64,000 nucleotides of DNA from Diphasiastrum complanatum. Lineage: Eukaryota > Streptophyta > Lycopodiopsida > Lycopodiales > Lycopodiaceae. The stretch lies in the NCBI GenBank assembly GCA_029204225.1, contig CM055109.1, positions 7,167,982 through 7,231,981 of the forward strand, read 5' to 3'. A program made the translations under genes and the position numbers. A model generated the notes under the pieces. The model ran no database searches, was not told the DNA's origin, and saw nothing but the letters and a program-made list of their open reading frames with translations. This document shows positions 1-9,509 of this stretch, in pieces; the stretch's first letter is position 1; the number at the start of each line of letters is the position of its first letter.

Positions 1-29
1 ACTCTCCTTATGTAATTTGATTGGAGCAT

Positions 30-580
30 TTGCTGGAAGGTGTTAACCATTATGCAAGTGTGTTTTCAGGTTCTTAACAGGTTGAGGAACATTCTCATGT
101 GAAGTGATCTTAGATCTACATCTAAACACCAAATTTTGACAAGATAGTGAAGCTAGTCTTGTGATTCACTAAGTGTGCTCATTCATTCACCTCTAAATCT
201 TGTATTTATCACTTGCTGGAGTTTATAAACTTTTAGAAGTGTGGTTTACATGTGGTTTTACAGGTTGAATCAATATCTTAGTGTGGTGATCATATGTTGA
301 TCAAGTTTGTTCATTACTAGGTAATTTTGGCATCCTAGTTTTGGGTATTTTCTAAGAATGCAAGTAACTCTTCACACCATAACTTGATTTGGTCACTTGC
401 TGGAAAGTTTGAGAGCTTAAGCAAGAGTGTGTTCAGGTTGGTTTGAGTTTGTAATCCATTCTTAGTGTGTGCAAAGTGTTGCATGTGTTTCAATCTTCCT
501 TTCTATGCTTGAAAGCCAAATAGTTTCAAGATAGAGGTCATTTAGGGTTCTAAATCTTTTAAGATCTTCTCCTTCTTCAT
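30..580 (+). repeat. Three diverged tandem repeats of about 183 bp in the element leader
   Basis: The motif TTGCTGGA recurs at about 30, 213 and 397, a spacing of 183-184 bases. Each copy is followed by a matching order of words: an AAGTGTG-type word, CAGGTTG, and CTTAGTGTG or a variant. The copies are strongly diverged from each other. They lie immediately upstream of the gag start, where a packaging or leader signal would be expected. That role is an inference. Confidence 0.6.
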
Positions 581-649
581 TTATTGAGAGAAAGGAGAGT
601 GCTAGGTGCATTAGAACAGAGCCTAAGGACACAAGAAGATTTTAGCATC

Positions 650-3600
650 ATGACATCCAATGGTGGAATCATGTTGGAAGCTAAAGAGAGGTTAAACTCT
701 ACAAACTATTCAACTTGGAAAGTGAGGATGGAGTCTTTACTAGAGTTGAATGAGCTAATGGATATAGTTGTGGGAATTGAAGGAAGACCTCTAATTCTTC
801 AAGAGCAACTAAATTTTGATAGAAGGGCTAAAAGAGCCTTACATATCATAAAGATGAATGTTACCAATGAACTTCTTAAAGAAGTTGGTAAATGTACTTC
901 TTCAAGTGAAGCATGGAATGCTTTGAAGAAGATCTATGAGTCCAAATCCACATCTAGGGTTCTCACCCTAAGAAGGCAAATCTTCCAAAGTTGTCAAAGA
1001 GAGGGAGAGAGTGCACATTCATTTGTCTTGAAGGTTAAATCCTTGAATGATGATCTAGCATGCATAGATGAAAGCATAAAGGATGGGGAACTAGTTCAAG
1101 TCATGTTGAATGGTTTGCTTGATGAACATTCTAACCTTGTACAATGCTTTGCTATACAAAAGTCCTTGCCAAGTGTCAATGACTTGCAAGAGATCTTGGT
1201 GGCTGAAGAGCATAGGTTGCAAGCCAAAGGTGGTGGTGCATCAACACAAGGTGGAGATGAAGAAGCTCTTTTCACAAAGGGCAAGTTCAAAGGCAAGTGG
1301 TCCAAGCAAGGTAGTTTGGAGCATGGAAAGCATTCTTCTTCTTTGCAAAGTAGGAAGCAAGATAAGTCCAAGTTCAAATGTTTTTATTGTGGAGTGAAAG
1401 GACATTTTGCAAATGAATGCCATAAGAAACAAAATGCTAGATCTAGGTTGAGATCTAATGTACTTCTTGGAGATGATAATTGTTGTGCTAACTTGGCAAG
1501 CTTTGGTGAATCTATGGTCAATTTTTTGGATCCATTGGATCTTGAAGATGGACTAGTGCTACCTACTAGTCAAATGGAGTCATGTGGTGCTAAATTAGTA
1601 TCATGTTTGAACTCTTCTACTCATAGATTTTCAAGTCTTGGTGGCTCTTCAATGGAACTAGATGGCAAGTGCAAAAATGGAAAAGGTAAGGAAGGAGCTA
1701 ACTTCATCAATGGAGTTGATGAAGATTCTTCTTTGGAAGTGATTGTTGCTAATGACTTGTTTGTTCATATGGAAAAAGATGGAGATGCTAAGTGTCATTC
1801 TTTGCAAGAAGATGGTTGTTCTTCTAATTCTTTTCATATTGATGTATGTAATCATGTGGGAAAAGATGATGGTGCTTTGAGCATGCTTGAAGGAAATGGT
1901 TCTTTTACATCTTTTTGTGATAAAGTCATTTGTGCAACAAGTGGTGTCACATTTCTTCATAAAAAGAGTAGATCAAAGGTTTCTATCATGAGACTTGGTG
2001 AGGGAGATCACAAGTCAAAAGGAAGAGAAGTATGTGAAGTGTTCAAAGTAGGATGTACTTTGAATGATGTTTTTATGAACGATAGTGAGGAAGAATCATT
2101 ATCATATGACTCATTACCTAAATCATTGAGTAGAAGTTCATGTTTGAAAAGAGAGAGTACTTCAATCACTCTTATGTTGAAGGTACTAAGGATTCTTTTC
2201 TTGGCTTCTAATATTCAAGAGTCTTCTACTTCTTATGGTGCAACTATCAAGAGGGAGGTTTCTAACTTTTGTGGTGCTAGCATTAAGAGGGAGTCTTGTG
2301 AAGGAAAGGGCAATGGAAGAGTGGTTCTTGGGAAGATCCAAAGCATGGATCTAACATCTCTTCATCAACTCAAAGCATTCTATGATTGTGGTGGATTGTT
2401 CATTCATGGTCAAGATGGCAAAAGGTTGGTTGAAGAAGACTACATGGAGCAACTCAAGTGGCAACTTCTTCAAGGCAAGGGAGATATCATTGGTGAGCTT
2501 ATTGAGGTTTGTTATGAACTCAAGAGGGCTGTTTTGATTAGGTTTGATACTCATCTTCACGTACTCTACTTCATGTTAAATGGAAATGTTGGAATCTATC
2601 TTTTGGTTTATGATGGTGGCATTGTTTTCACTAACTATAGTGAAGGGTCAAATTTGAGCATTGATGAGATCTTGTGGGATCTTAATCATGTGTTTGAGAG
2701 GGAGTATCTTCAGAGTTTCAGATCTGAAGATGTTCACATATGCAAGATCTTTGATGTCTTATTGGAAGATCAAGAGGTTGATCTTGGATTGCTTCATCAA
2801 CACCAAGAGACAAGTGGCAATTCGAAGCTAGTGAAAAGCATCAAAGAAGAGACAAATGGTCAAGGCATTTTGGATCTGTTTTTACAGGTTCTTGAAGGTT
2901 CAAGTAAGGTCTTTGGAGCTGCAAGGAAGTGTCTTCTTACTCTACCTCACTTGCCTAATCTCATGTATGAACATTGTTATGTCAATGTGTTGAAATTGTC
3001 AAATTTCAATAAAACTAGTTCCATAGTTTTGCATCCTTTGGATCTTGGAGATGGAATAGTTATCATTGCTGGTTTGTATGATCAAGTACATGAATTCATT
3101 CAGATCTTGAAAGGTATTGAAGTGGTCAATATGTTTTCTTTTGAACAAAGTTCAAGATCTAGTATTCTAGTGTTGGCAAATTGGCAACTTGTTGACATTG
3201 TAGGATCAAGCGTTGTGTGCAAATCTTGTGGAGGTACTTCAAGTATTTCAAGTTCAGGTTTTGGTCATTCAAATGGAGTAGGGAACACATCTTTTTGGAA
3301 TTCATTCACTCAAAGGCTTTCATGGATTGAAGATCTACAAAGGCAAGGTGGTGATGGAAGTTCATTCATAGAGATACATGTTGCATTCACTATATGTATA
3401 GTGAAATGTGGAGGAGGCATGCAAACACTTGTTGATCACTTTCATTTACAACTTGTTTGCTGCTATTTTACAGAGAAACCAGAGATGGATACATGGAGGA
3501 ATTCATTAATTGAGATTCTATGTTCTTTTACATGTACCATTTTTATGATTCTATGTAAAATTGATGTAAGAAATAGTGAAGCATCCTATATGGACACTAT

Positions 3601-3724
3601 TATCTATATCAATTATGTTGTGTCCTATTTTGTACATATTAGGATCCTTGAGAAGAGATCTATTCTGATGATGGAGATCATTCTTAAGTTGGAACAAAGT
3701 AGTGTTGTAAAACTAGCAAGTTAA
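650..3724 (+). CDS. Retrotransposon gag polyprotein with long unassigned C-terminal region
   Basis: The ORF gives 1,024 residues from the ATG at 650. The frame is open further upstream only through a non-ATG codon, so this ATG is chosen. Residues about 10-200 match the Copia gag (UBN2/retrotran_gag_2) pattern: a start like LNSTNYSTWKVRMES, then SSEAWNALKKIYESKS, then SLNDDLACI. A CCHC zinc knuckle, CFYCGVKGHFANEC, lies at residues 244-257 (1379-1420) after a lysine-rich stretch. The remaining roughly 750 residues carry no recognisable protease DSG, integrase HHCC/DDE, RT xxDD or RNase H motif. Part of this C-terminal region (FDVLLEDQE, LGLLHQHQE) is matched by a relic at 27240-27560. The gag assignment is firm; the function of the rest is unknown. 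Confidence 0.8.
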   Translation: MTSNGGIMLEAKERLNSTNYSTWKVRMESLLELNELMDIVVGIEGRPLILQEQLNFDRRAKRALHIIKMNVTNELLKEVGKCTSSSEAWNALKKIYESKSTSRVLTLRRQIFQSCQREGESAHSFVLKVKSLNDDLACIDESIKDGELVQVMLNGLLDEHSNLVQCFAIQKSLPSVNDLQEILVAEEHRLQAKGGGASTQGGDEEALFTKGKFKGKWSKQGSLEHGKHSSSLQSRKQDKSKFKCFYCGVKGHFANECHKKQNARSRLRSNVLLGDDNCCANLASFGESMVNFLDPLDLEDGLVLPTSQMESCGAKLVSCLNSSTHRFSSLGGSSMELDGKCKNGKGKEGANFINGVDEDSSLEVIVANDLFVHMEKDGDAKCHSLQEDGCSSNSFHIDVCNHVGKDDGALSMLEGNGSFTSFCDKVICATSGVTFLHKKSRSKVSIMRLGEGDHKSKGREVCEVFKVGCTLNDVFMNDSEEESLSYDSLPKSLSRSSCLKRESTSITLMLKVLRILFLASNIQESSTSYGATIKREVSNFCGASIKRESCEGKGNGRVVLGKIQSMDLTSLHQLKAFYDCGGLFIHGQDGKRLVEEDYMEQLKWQLLQGKGDIIGELIEVCYELKRAVLIRFDTHLHVLYFMLNGNVGIYLLVYDGGIVFTNYSEGSNLSIDEILWDLNHVFEREYLQSFRSEDVHICKIFDVLLEDQEVDLGLLHQHQETSGNSKLVKSIKEETNGQGILDLFLQVLEGSSKVFGAARKCLLTLPHLPNLMYEHCYVNVLKLSNFNKTSSIVLHPLDLGDGIVIIAGLYDQVHEFIQILKGIEVVNMFSFEQSSRSSILVLANWQLVDIVGSSVVCKSCGGTSSISSSGFGHSNGVGNTSFWNSFTQRLSWIEDLQRQGGDGSSFIEIHVAFTICIVKCGGGMQTLVDHFHLQLVCCYFTEKPEMDTWRNSLIEILCSFTCTIFMILCKIDVRNSEASYMDTIIYINYVVSYFVHIRILEKRSILMMEIILKLEQSSVVKLAS

Positions 3725-3737
3725 GTTGAAGAGGGAG

Positions 3738-4384
3738 TGTGAAAATTGTCAACATTTCCTTGTCTAGTTTTAGGCCAAAATTGCTAAAAATGGCACATAG
3801 TTTAGGATCTGACTTTTCACACGTGTGAAACAGGTCTAGATATTTTTAGTAAGTGTATTTTTTCAGTATGAAGAAGTTTCAAACTTCAAGACCTTCGAAA
3901 TGAGTCCATTTTCATGTATTTTGGACATATATGCCAATTTTACCTATATAGGGCATATTTTAGGTAAGGAGGGTCTAGAGAGAGGAGAGAGAGTCATCTC
4001 TCTCAGCTATATATAGCAGGTAGGCCGTGGAGAAACAGGTTGGAGCAGATCCATTGTATTCATTTGCTTAATGAGAGATTTTTCTATTGGGTTCTCCTTC
4101 CATTGTTGGCATTGTGTAGTGATTGAGTTCAAGCTTTGTGTGTATGATCTTAGGTGCTTTCCAAAAGTGATAGGCTGATGTATTATGGACTGTATAATGC
4201 TATTTTGGGCCGCACTTGATGTTTATGGAAGTTTCCATTTGTGATAAATGCTTTTTGATCAAGTTCTTTGCATTCTAGGTAGCATAGAATGTGTTGCCAA
4301 TTCCTAGCTTATGTAGTTTGGAGTGCAAGCATTCAAGCCAATGATCTTGGAGTTTAGATCCACTTAGGATCTGTATTTTTCACA
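3738..4384 (+). repeat. 3' LTR of the element at the window start
   Basis: The repeat begins TGTGAAAATT directly after the polypurine tract and ends ATTTTTCACA, giving inverted termini TGTGAAAA/TTTTCACA. A TATA box with downstream initiation-like sequence lies inside it. The partner LTR is outside the window, so the ends rest on termini and tract position only. Confidence 0.7.
4008..4015 (+). promoter_or_regulatory. TATA box in the LTR
   Basis: TATATATA sits about 270 bases into the LTR after a GA/CT-rich stretch, the usual place for the U3 promoter of an LTR element. It would start transcripts some 30 bases downstream. Inferred from sequence only. Confidence 0.5.
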
Positions 4385-4559
4385 TATAATGTCTCTCATG
4401 GTGCTACATCTAAATACCCTTGTTTATATCGCATGAAAATGGCAAAAGATGTTACTAGGAGTACAGGAACTACTAGAGAATATGCAGATCCAAACTAGAA
4501 GCCTGTGCTTCTATCCCCTTGAAAAATGTGCATGTTTGCACTCTTCATGCAAAAGTTAG

Positions 4560-5026
4560 ATTAATAGAAAGTATCATTTATCTTCATATAGTTTTGCTTG
4601 GAAACCAACATCATCCGCAAAGGAAGCTATCTCTCGATTAGAAGAAGTGTTATCAAAAGCAAAACTTCATAAGGGACATATCAAAATTCAAAAAGATGAA
4701 AAGCTTTCAGGAAAGACTGAAAATATGCCAACTAAGCCAAGCATAGGAGGAGCAAAAGCACATCGATTCATATCAAATCATACTGGTAAGGCTTCTAATA
4801 TTCAACACTCAGTCTGGACAGATATTATGGCTGCCACTCAAGACTTCAAGAAGAGCGGCAAAACTAGAGTACTAAAAGTTGATATATGGAAAAAGCTTGA
4901 TAGTATGATTGCTATTCTAAGACAAGATAAATACCTTGATATTGATAAGAAAGTTGTACAAAGGACTTGCGTCGAGTTTGTTGATGCAGTATCAAAAGCA
5001 TGGGGAGTAGACTATGAAGATAACAG
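4560..5026 (+). pseudogene. Exon-like fragment of an unrecognised plant gene
   Basis: One frame is open from 4560 to 5078 with normal-looking protein composition, e.g. SSAKEAISRLEEVLSKAK, VWTDIMAATQDFKKSG and VEFVDAVSKAWGVDYEDN. There is no upstream ATG, and a stop (TAG, 4557-4559) precedes the open stretch. After GAAGATAACAG at 5026 comes GTATAC, a plausible splice donor, and the protein-like character stops there. I read it as an internal exon of a host gene, or a captured gene piece stranded beside the retrotransposon. No family is recognised and no neighbouring exon was found. Confidence 0.35.
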
Positions 5027-5170
5027 GTATACTGAATATATCCCTAAATCTAACATTATGATCATAAAATACTTCTGAAGTGGGTTGCGCAGTTTTGAAA
5101 ACATGTAAATATGAGCGAAATAGATTGTGGAAGTAGTCTAGGTTGTCAATTATTCCAAATTTTATAAAAA

Positions 5171-5703
5171 ATGCACTTAGGTCAGAATCTCCGGTAGCTC
5201 TTGAGGACGAGGCCGTGGTACTAGGGCAGATATCGCTCTTTTGCATGAGGGAAGCAATACAAAAAAAAAGAAATTGTAAAGAACGCGCACAAGAGGGATA
5301 TGTACGGCAGATAGCACTGGGATACCGCACTTGTGCATAGGTAAAGATCAAGTAACAACAGACAACACAAAGTGCACGCACAAGAGCAATATGCCGTGAA
5401 ATTCGAGAAAAGAACAAGCATAAAAATAATCGGGCTGCATGCACTTAGGCCGGAATCTCGGGTAGATCCTAAGGACAAGGCCATGGTACTAGGGTAGATA
5501 TCGCTCTTGTGCATGAGGAAAGCAATATGAAAAAAAGAAATTGCAAAGAACGCACACAAGAGGGATATGTACGGCAGATAGCACCGAGATATCACACTTG
5601 TGCATTGGTAAAGATCAAGTAACAACAGACAACACAAAGTGCGCGCACAAGAGCAATATGCCGTGAAATTCGAGAAAAGAACAAGCATAAAAATAATCGG
5701 ACT
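5171..5703 (+). repeat. 268-bp sequence duplicated in tandem
   Basis: Copy 1 starts at ATGCACTTAGG (5171) and copy 2 at ATGCACTTAGG (5439). Both run through GATATCGCTCTT, GGGATATGTACGGCAGATAG, CTTGTGCAT and AAAAATAATCGG with only scattered differences. The minus strand of this area shows long open frames that are just readings of the repeat. The word GATATCNCNCTTGTGC recurs in both orientations up to about 6335. Confidence 0.7.
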
Positions 5704-5730
5704 GCGTGTCTTTTATAGGAATTTTTTTTG

Positions 5731-6020
5731 CACGTGCGGTCAACGGTCAACGGACACGCGTTGGCTGGCAATTGGTTTGTACATTTTGGCACGTGTGATG
5801 TGACAGTTGGACACGTGTGAAATGACATGGGGACACGTGTCATGTGGTCACTGGTTGGATGGAAAACACATGTCACTTTCCCATTCATCCGTATGATCAC
5901 ACATGTGTGAAATGACAATGTGACATGTGTCACCAGATGATTGGTCGAATGGGCACCATGTGTCACTTCCAAACGAGTTGACAGTTCACATGTGCGACAA
6001 GACGTTCTTTCACACATGCG
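5731..6020. other. Cluster of CACGTG and CACATG palindromic boxes
   Basis: CACGTG occurs at 5731, 5790, 5812 and 5834. CACATG or its variants follow at about 5867, 5900, 5922, 5957, 5987 and 6012. They are separated by short GTGACA/TGTCAC words, so the block itself looks like a degenerate short repeat. These are G-box and E-box cores, which bind plant bZIP and bHLH factors. Whether the block is regulatory or just repeat sequence cannot be told. It lies 330 bases upstream of the histone-like relic. Confidence 0.4.
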
Positions 6021-6349
6021 AACTGCGATATATAACTCACAAACTATGAGGCATTTTTTTCACTTTTTTTTTTCCTCCGCATATATCGCACTTGTGTGCC
6101 ATTGGCTAATTTGCTATTCTACCTACTACCTTCCCCGCGCACAGATCCGATATCCCCACATACAGTCTCCGCGTATCACACTTTTGCGTCTCACTTCTAT
6201 ATACTCTGATTTCACTTATACTTCCCTCACATAGGTCCGATATACCGTACTGTCTTTCTATACATATCATTTCTCTGCGAACGCTTTGGACCCGTCCCAT
6301 TCCTATCTTTCTCGTCACGCACAAGTGCGATATCCCTCAGAATACCTCA

Positions 6350-6736
6350 ATGGATAGGAGAAAGTAGACGAAGAGGGAATTCTTCTTTGTTGGTGCATCC
6401 TCAACCCCTGCCATTGCCATCAATCCTCCCATTTGAACTAGAGGGCGCAACTATAGTGGGTGGCTCTCTGATATTCATAACTATCAAACATCAACCAATC
6501 TACTGATTCAGAGAGCTCCATTCTACTGTGCTGTCTTCCACATTACTAGGAATGATCTTGGTCATTTTGTCAGATTCACACCCTCGGCTCTATAGTGCCT
6601 TCAGGAGGCTATTGAGGATTATATGAGCCTTTTTTTTAAAGCATCATTTTTGCTCGCTATACATGCTAAGAGAGTAACCATTATGCCTAAGGATTTTCAG
6701 CTACTAATGAGGATGCGAGAAAGATATTCCAAGTAA
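6350..6736 (+). pseudogene. Centromeric-type histone H3 (CENH3-like) pseudogene, uninterrupted by introns
   Basis: A single frame from ATG 6350 to TAA 6734-6736 gives a 128-codon H3-like protein. The tail starts MDRRK-TKREFF. It is followed by SDIHNYQTSTNLLI (compare LREIRRYQKSTDLLI), then PF, loop 1, [13 protein letters not shown] and [13 protein letters not shown] (core helix 2 to helix 3). Between PF and the RF of loop 1 there are 18 residues, one more than canonical H3, and RFTPSAL follows. An extended loop 1 with WTxxAL is a CENH3 trait, whereas canonical H3 has RFQSSA. Three in-frame stops (TAG 6365, TGA 6434, TAG 6593) make it inactive as read. Plant CENH3 genes normally have several introns, so the absence of introns points to a retrocopy or a captured domain. 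It lies just upstream of a protease relic on the same strand. Confidence 0.7.
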
Positions 6737-6786
6737 CACATGACTCAGCCGGCTGCTCCCTGACATGATCCATTAGATATGACTGA

Positions 6787-8084
6787 CCTCCCTACCAAGC
6801 AGCCAGCCCCAAGAGAGCCCCAAAGAAAGTTAGGAGGGCCATTATTACGAATTCTCCTCAAACTAACCTTATTGATAACGTAGATACTACTGCACTAGAT
6901 ACGATTGTAAACATAGCTACATCCATTTTGGATAATCTTGTAGATACTGCTCATCTACCTCCGCCTCCTCCAAATTTTTATACATATATAGATTCGGATG
7001 ATTATCTTAAATTTGAGAGTGACATATCCGATGATGCAGATAGAATTGGAGTTCCATTTTGTTTTAGATTAGAGGAACTTGACTTCAATTTTAATTATAG
7101 AGTTATTGATTGTTTGGATCTCAAAAATAGATGGGCTTCTATCAGTGGTCCTGTGATAGAGTCTGGGATTACACTCTTGCAATATGACATTGCAAGAGAT
7201 TCATCCAATGAATTGTTGGTGCTCAGTAACTTTTTGCTTCAGGACTTCAAGGAGGATAACGACACTTTGTCACAGTGTCTTACTAGTGGATTCACACCAG
7301 CAATATCTGCCCGTGTCTTATCATACCAAGTAAAATATGTTAAATGCTTTTTGTTGTTTAATGCTTTATCATTGACATTATCAATGGAAATAGTTCTCAG
7401 AATTGCAGCTAATGGACTTTCTATCTTATTTGCAGTGAGCACTGGAGTTTAAACCTGATCTTTATTAAGAGATCTATAGATAATACTATTAAAGTATATC
7501 GTGTCAAGATGAACTCGGCTAGCAATACGCATAAGGATGTAGATATGTACTTGCCATATTTAAGTAAATATATTCCAACAGATGTTCCCCATTCAATTGA
7601 CTAGCAGATCGTTAGTTTGGAGGTAAATTATATCTTTCTTAACAATATTTTGAAATTAGTATTCTAATGTATTTGTTTCATTCTAATTCATTATGTTTCT
7701 TAATTGATTTCTTGTATGCTAAATTTTTTTGCAGTCACTTCAGCAAAATGATTCGTTTAGTTGTGGGTGGTACACTTTATGTAATGCAAACTTATTTTTT
7801 GAGTGGTCCAACCTTCAGGAGAATGTTGATATTTCAAAGATAATTTATTCTGTTTATTCTTGGTTTTGGAATCATGATTAGCTTTTCTATTCTGTTGATT
7901 TTTTTAGCAGTTACTAATACATGAATGTTCTATCTTGCAGTTTACACTTCCTGAATACACATCAAGCCAGGTGTACAAATTAAGACAAGAAATTATCTTA
8001 AGCATACTGGCGAGGGCAAGGCTTCAGCCTCCCATTGTTGATGATGGTGCTAAGGATGATGTTATTATATTAAATAAAGATTAG
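6787..8084 (+). pseudogene. Decayed Ulp1-type (C48 family) SUMO-protease-like gene, four exons
   Basis: The first exon (about 6787-7329) opens with a basic and Asp/Thr-rich linker and a PPPPP stretch, then EELDFNFNYRVIDCLDLKNRW. Its 3' end reads PVSYHTN in the next frame, joining in phase to exon 2 (7436-7622), EHWSLNLIF, which carries the catalytic His. Exon 3 (7735-7839) holds QNDSFSCGWYTLCNA, the Gln and nucleophile Cys (TGT 7762) of C48 peptidases. Exon 4 (7941-8084) ends at TAG. Exons 2-4 join in phase. Damage: a one-base frame change within exon 1 before about 7300, a stop TAG at 7602, no Asp where HxD is expected (VYRVKMNS), and the third intron starts AT instead of GT. Ulp1 enzymes process or remove SUMO. 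This copy looks dead. Confidence 0.65.
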
Positions 8085-8377
8085 ATTTATTATATAGATA
8101 GCACAGAACAGATATAGATTGCACATGTATAGAATTGATAGGAAAATATACATTGGTATATCAAATGTTGTTCCATTTTATGAATTTGGGACCACAAAAT
8201 ACATGTACTGATGCCCAACTTGGGCTTTCATTTATTGAATGAAAGAGTCTATACATAGATTTTTACTAAACTTTATTTGAAGTTAATGACAAATATTAGT
8301 GAATGTGCAATTGTAAATTATGCCATTTTCAATTATTTTGTACTATTTTGAAATGGCAACAAACATAGAGTACTTAC

Positions 8378-9509
8378 GAGTCTTCCGTTGGTGATAAATC
8401 TGAAATATGTTGGTAGATTGGTTTGTAATAGCCTGAGCTCTATTATGATAAAATCAAGCCTCCAATGCTCTTCCACCTCAACCATAGTCAAATATTCTTC
8501 ATTGCAGATAATGCTTTACTCCATTCGGTTTGAGTGACCATTTAGTTCAAAGTCTTGATCCAGTGGTAGCCATGTACCTTCAATTTTCTTGTATCTCTGA
8601 TAGCTAAATGTGATATTGAGCATTTGTTTTTCGATATGATAACGGAAGATCATTGACGACTTTTTAATCCTACATTCTATGTCATTATTTGTTTTACCAT
8701 CCCAGCCTTGATCCATGAGATCTGACAAAGTCTCATCTGATAAATCCTTGCAAACAAATAAAGTTGGTGTTTTTCGAACACTAGCACTTAAGAAAAAATC
8801 AACAAATATATGCAATGAGATAAACCAACTTAGGTGACCAATTTTTGAGCTTGTACTTATCTTCATAGCATTTCTAACATCAATGAGTAGCTTGCATCTG
8901 AAGGATTTAGAAACAATACTGTCAGGAGTAGGCCACTCATCACTCTCAAAACTAGGCAATGGAATTGCTTCGAACTTGCCAAAACCTCCATCCGTTTTTC
9001 TTCCTCTGTATTGCAGCTTTCCAACATCAGAGTGAATCACGTCCAATATTCCTACAAGTGATTGTGCTGGCTCCCATTCACTTATGCATGATGGATATAA
9101 ATCCGAAAGAAAAAAAACGTTGAAGCATTTAAATCGTAATCTAAAGAGCATCAATAAAAAAAACACCTATGATTGCAGTAGAGTGCATAAGTTTTGATAT
9201 ACTTACAGTTACATTTTCGATGATCATGAGGATTGATATCTTGTACTTTTATTTCTGAATGCATATGTACATGTTATACTAAAACTTCTGATATCAAGTG
9301 ACCTCCCGGAGTTCATCTTTCTCATTGTAAAGAATCACAGACTCAACTGTAGATCTTGGTCTGCTTGCCATTGCTATTTTGAAAGCTTGGGCGCAAAAAA
9401 TCTCTCTGATATGATACTTAATTTCAATTTTTCGTATCACATTTAATCTAATGTGAATGCCACCATAGTCACAGTTATTGTGCATACTATATTTCAAGTA
9501 ACTGTGCAT
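8378..9509 (-). pseudogene. Unrecognised intron-containing gene, one internal stop
   Basis: Three coding blocks read on the minus strand. Block 1 (about 9294-9509) includes CDYGGIHIRLNVIRKIEIKY and MASRPRSTVESVILYNEKD. A 48-base exon (9207-9254) between CAG and GTAAGT encodes IKVQDINPHDHRKCN. The large block (about 8378-9130) reads YPSCISEWEPAQSLVGILDV, later WDGKTNNDIECRIKK and TWLPLDQDFELN, then hits TAA at 8516-8518. It continues in the same frame through NEEYLTMVEVEEHWRLDF to a GTAAGT donor after 8378. So an otherwise open exon carries one stop. The 5' start and the last exon were not found. No family is recognised. It is tail-to-tail with the histone/protease relic. Confidence 0.45.

Larger units (their letters stand above)
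1..4384 (+). mobile_element. Copia-like non-autonomous LTR retrotransposon, 5' end outside window
   Basis: The stretch holds, in order, a repeated untranslated leader (1-649), one long ORF (650-3724), a purine-rich tract GAAGAGGGAG (3728-3737) and a 647-bp LTR (3738-4384). The 5' LTR and primer-binding site must lie left of position 1, because nothing at 1-640 resembles the 3' LTR. The ORF starts with a Copia-type gag region, and no protease, integrase, reverse transcriptase or RNase H can be read in any frame. The element would therefore depend on enzymes of another element. The ORF is free of stops over 1,024 codons, which suggests recent activity or selection on that protein. Confidence 0.75.

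Noticed and set aside
584-649. Start of the long retroelement ORF at 584
   Set aside because: The codon there is TTG; the first ATG in frame is 650 and begins the gag-like text.
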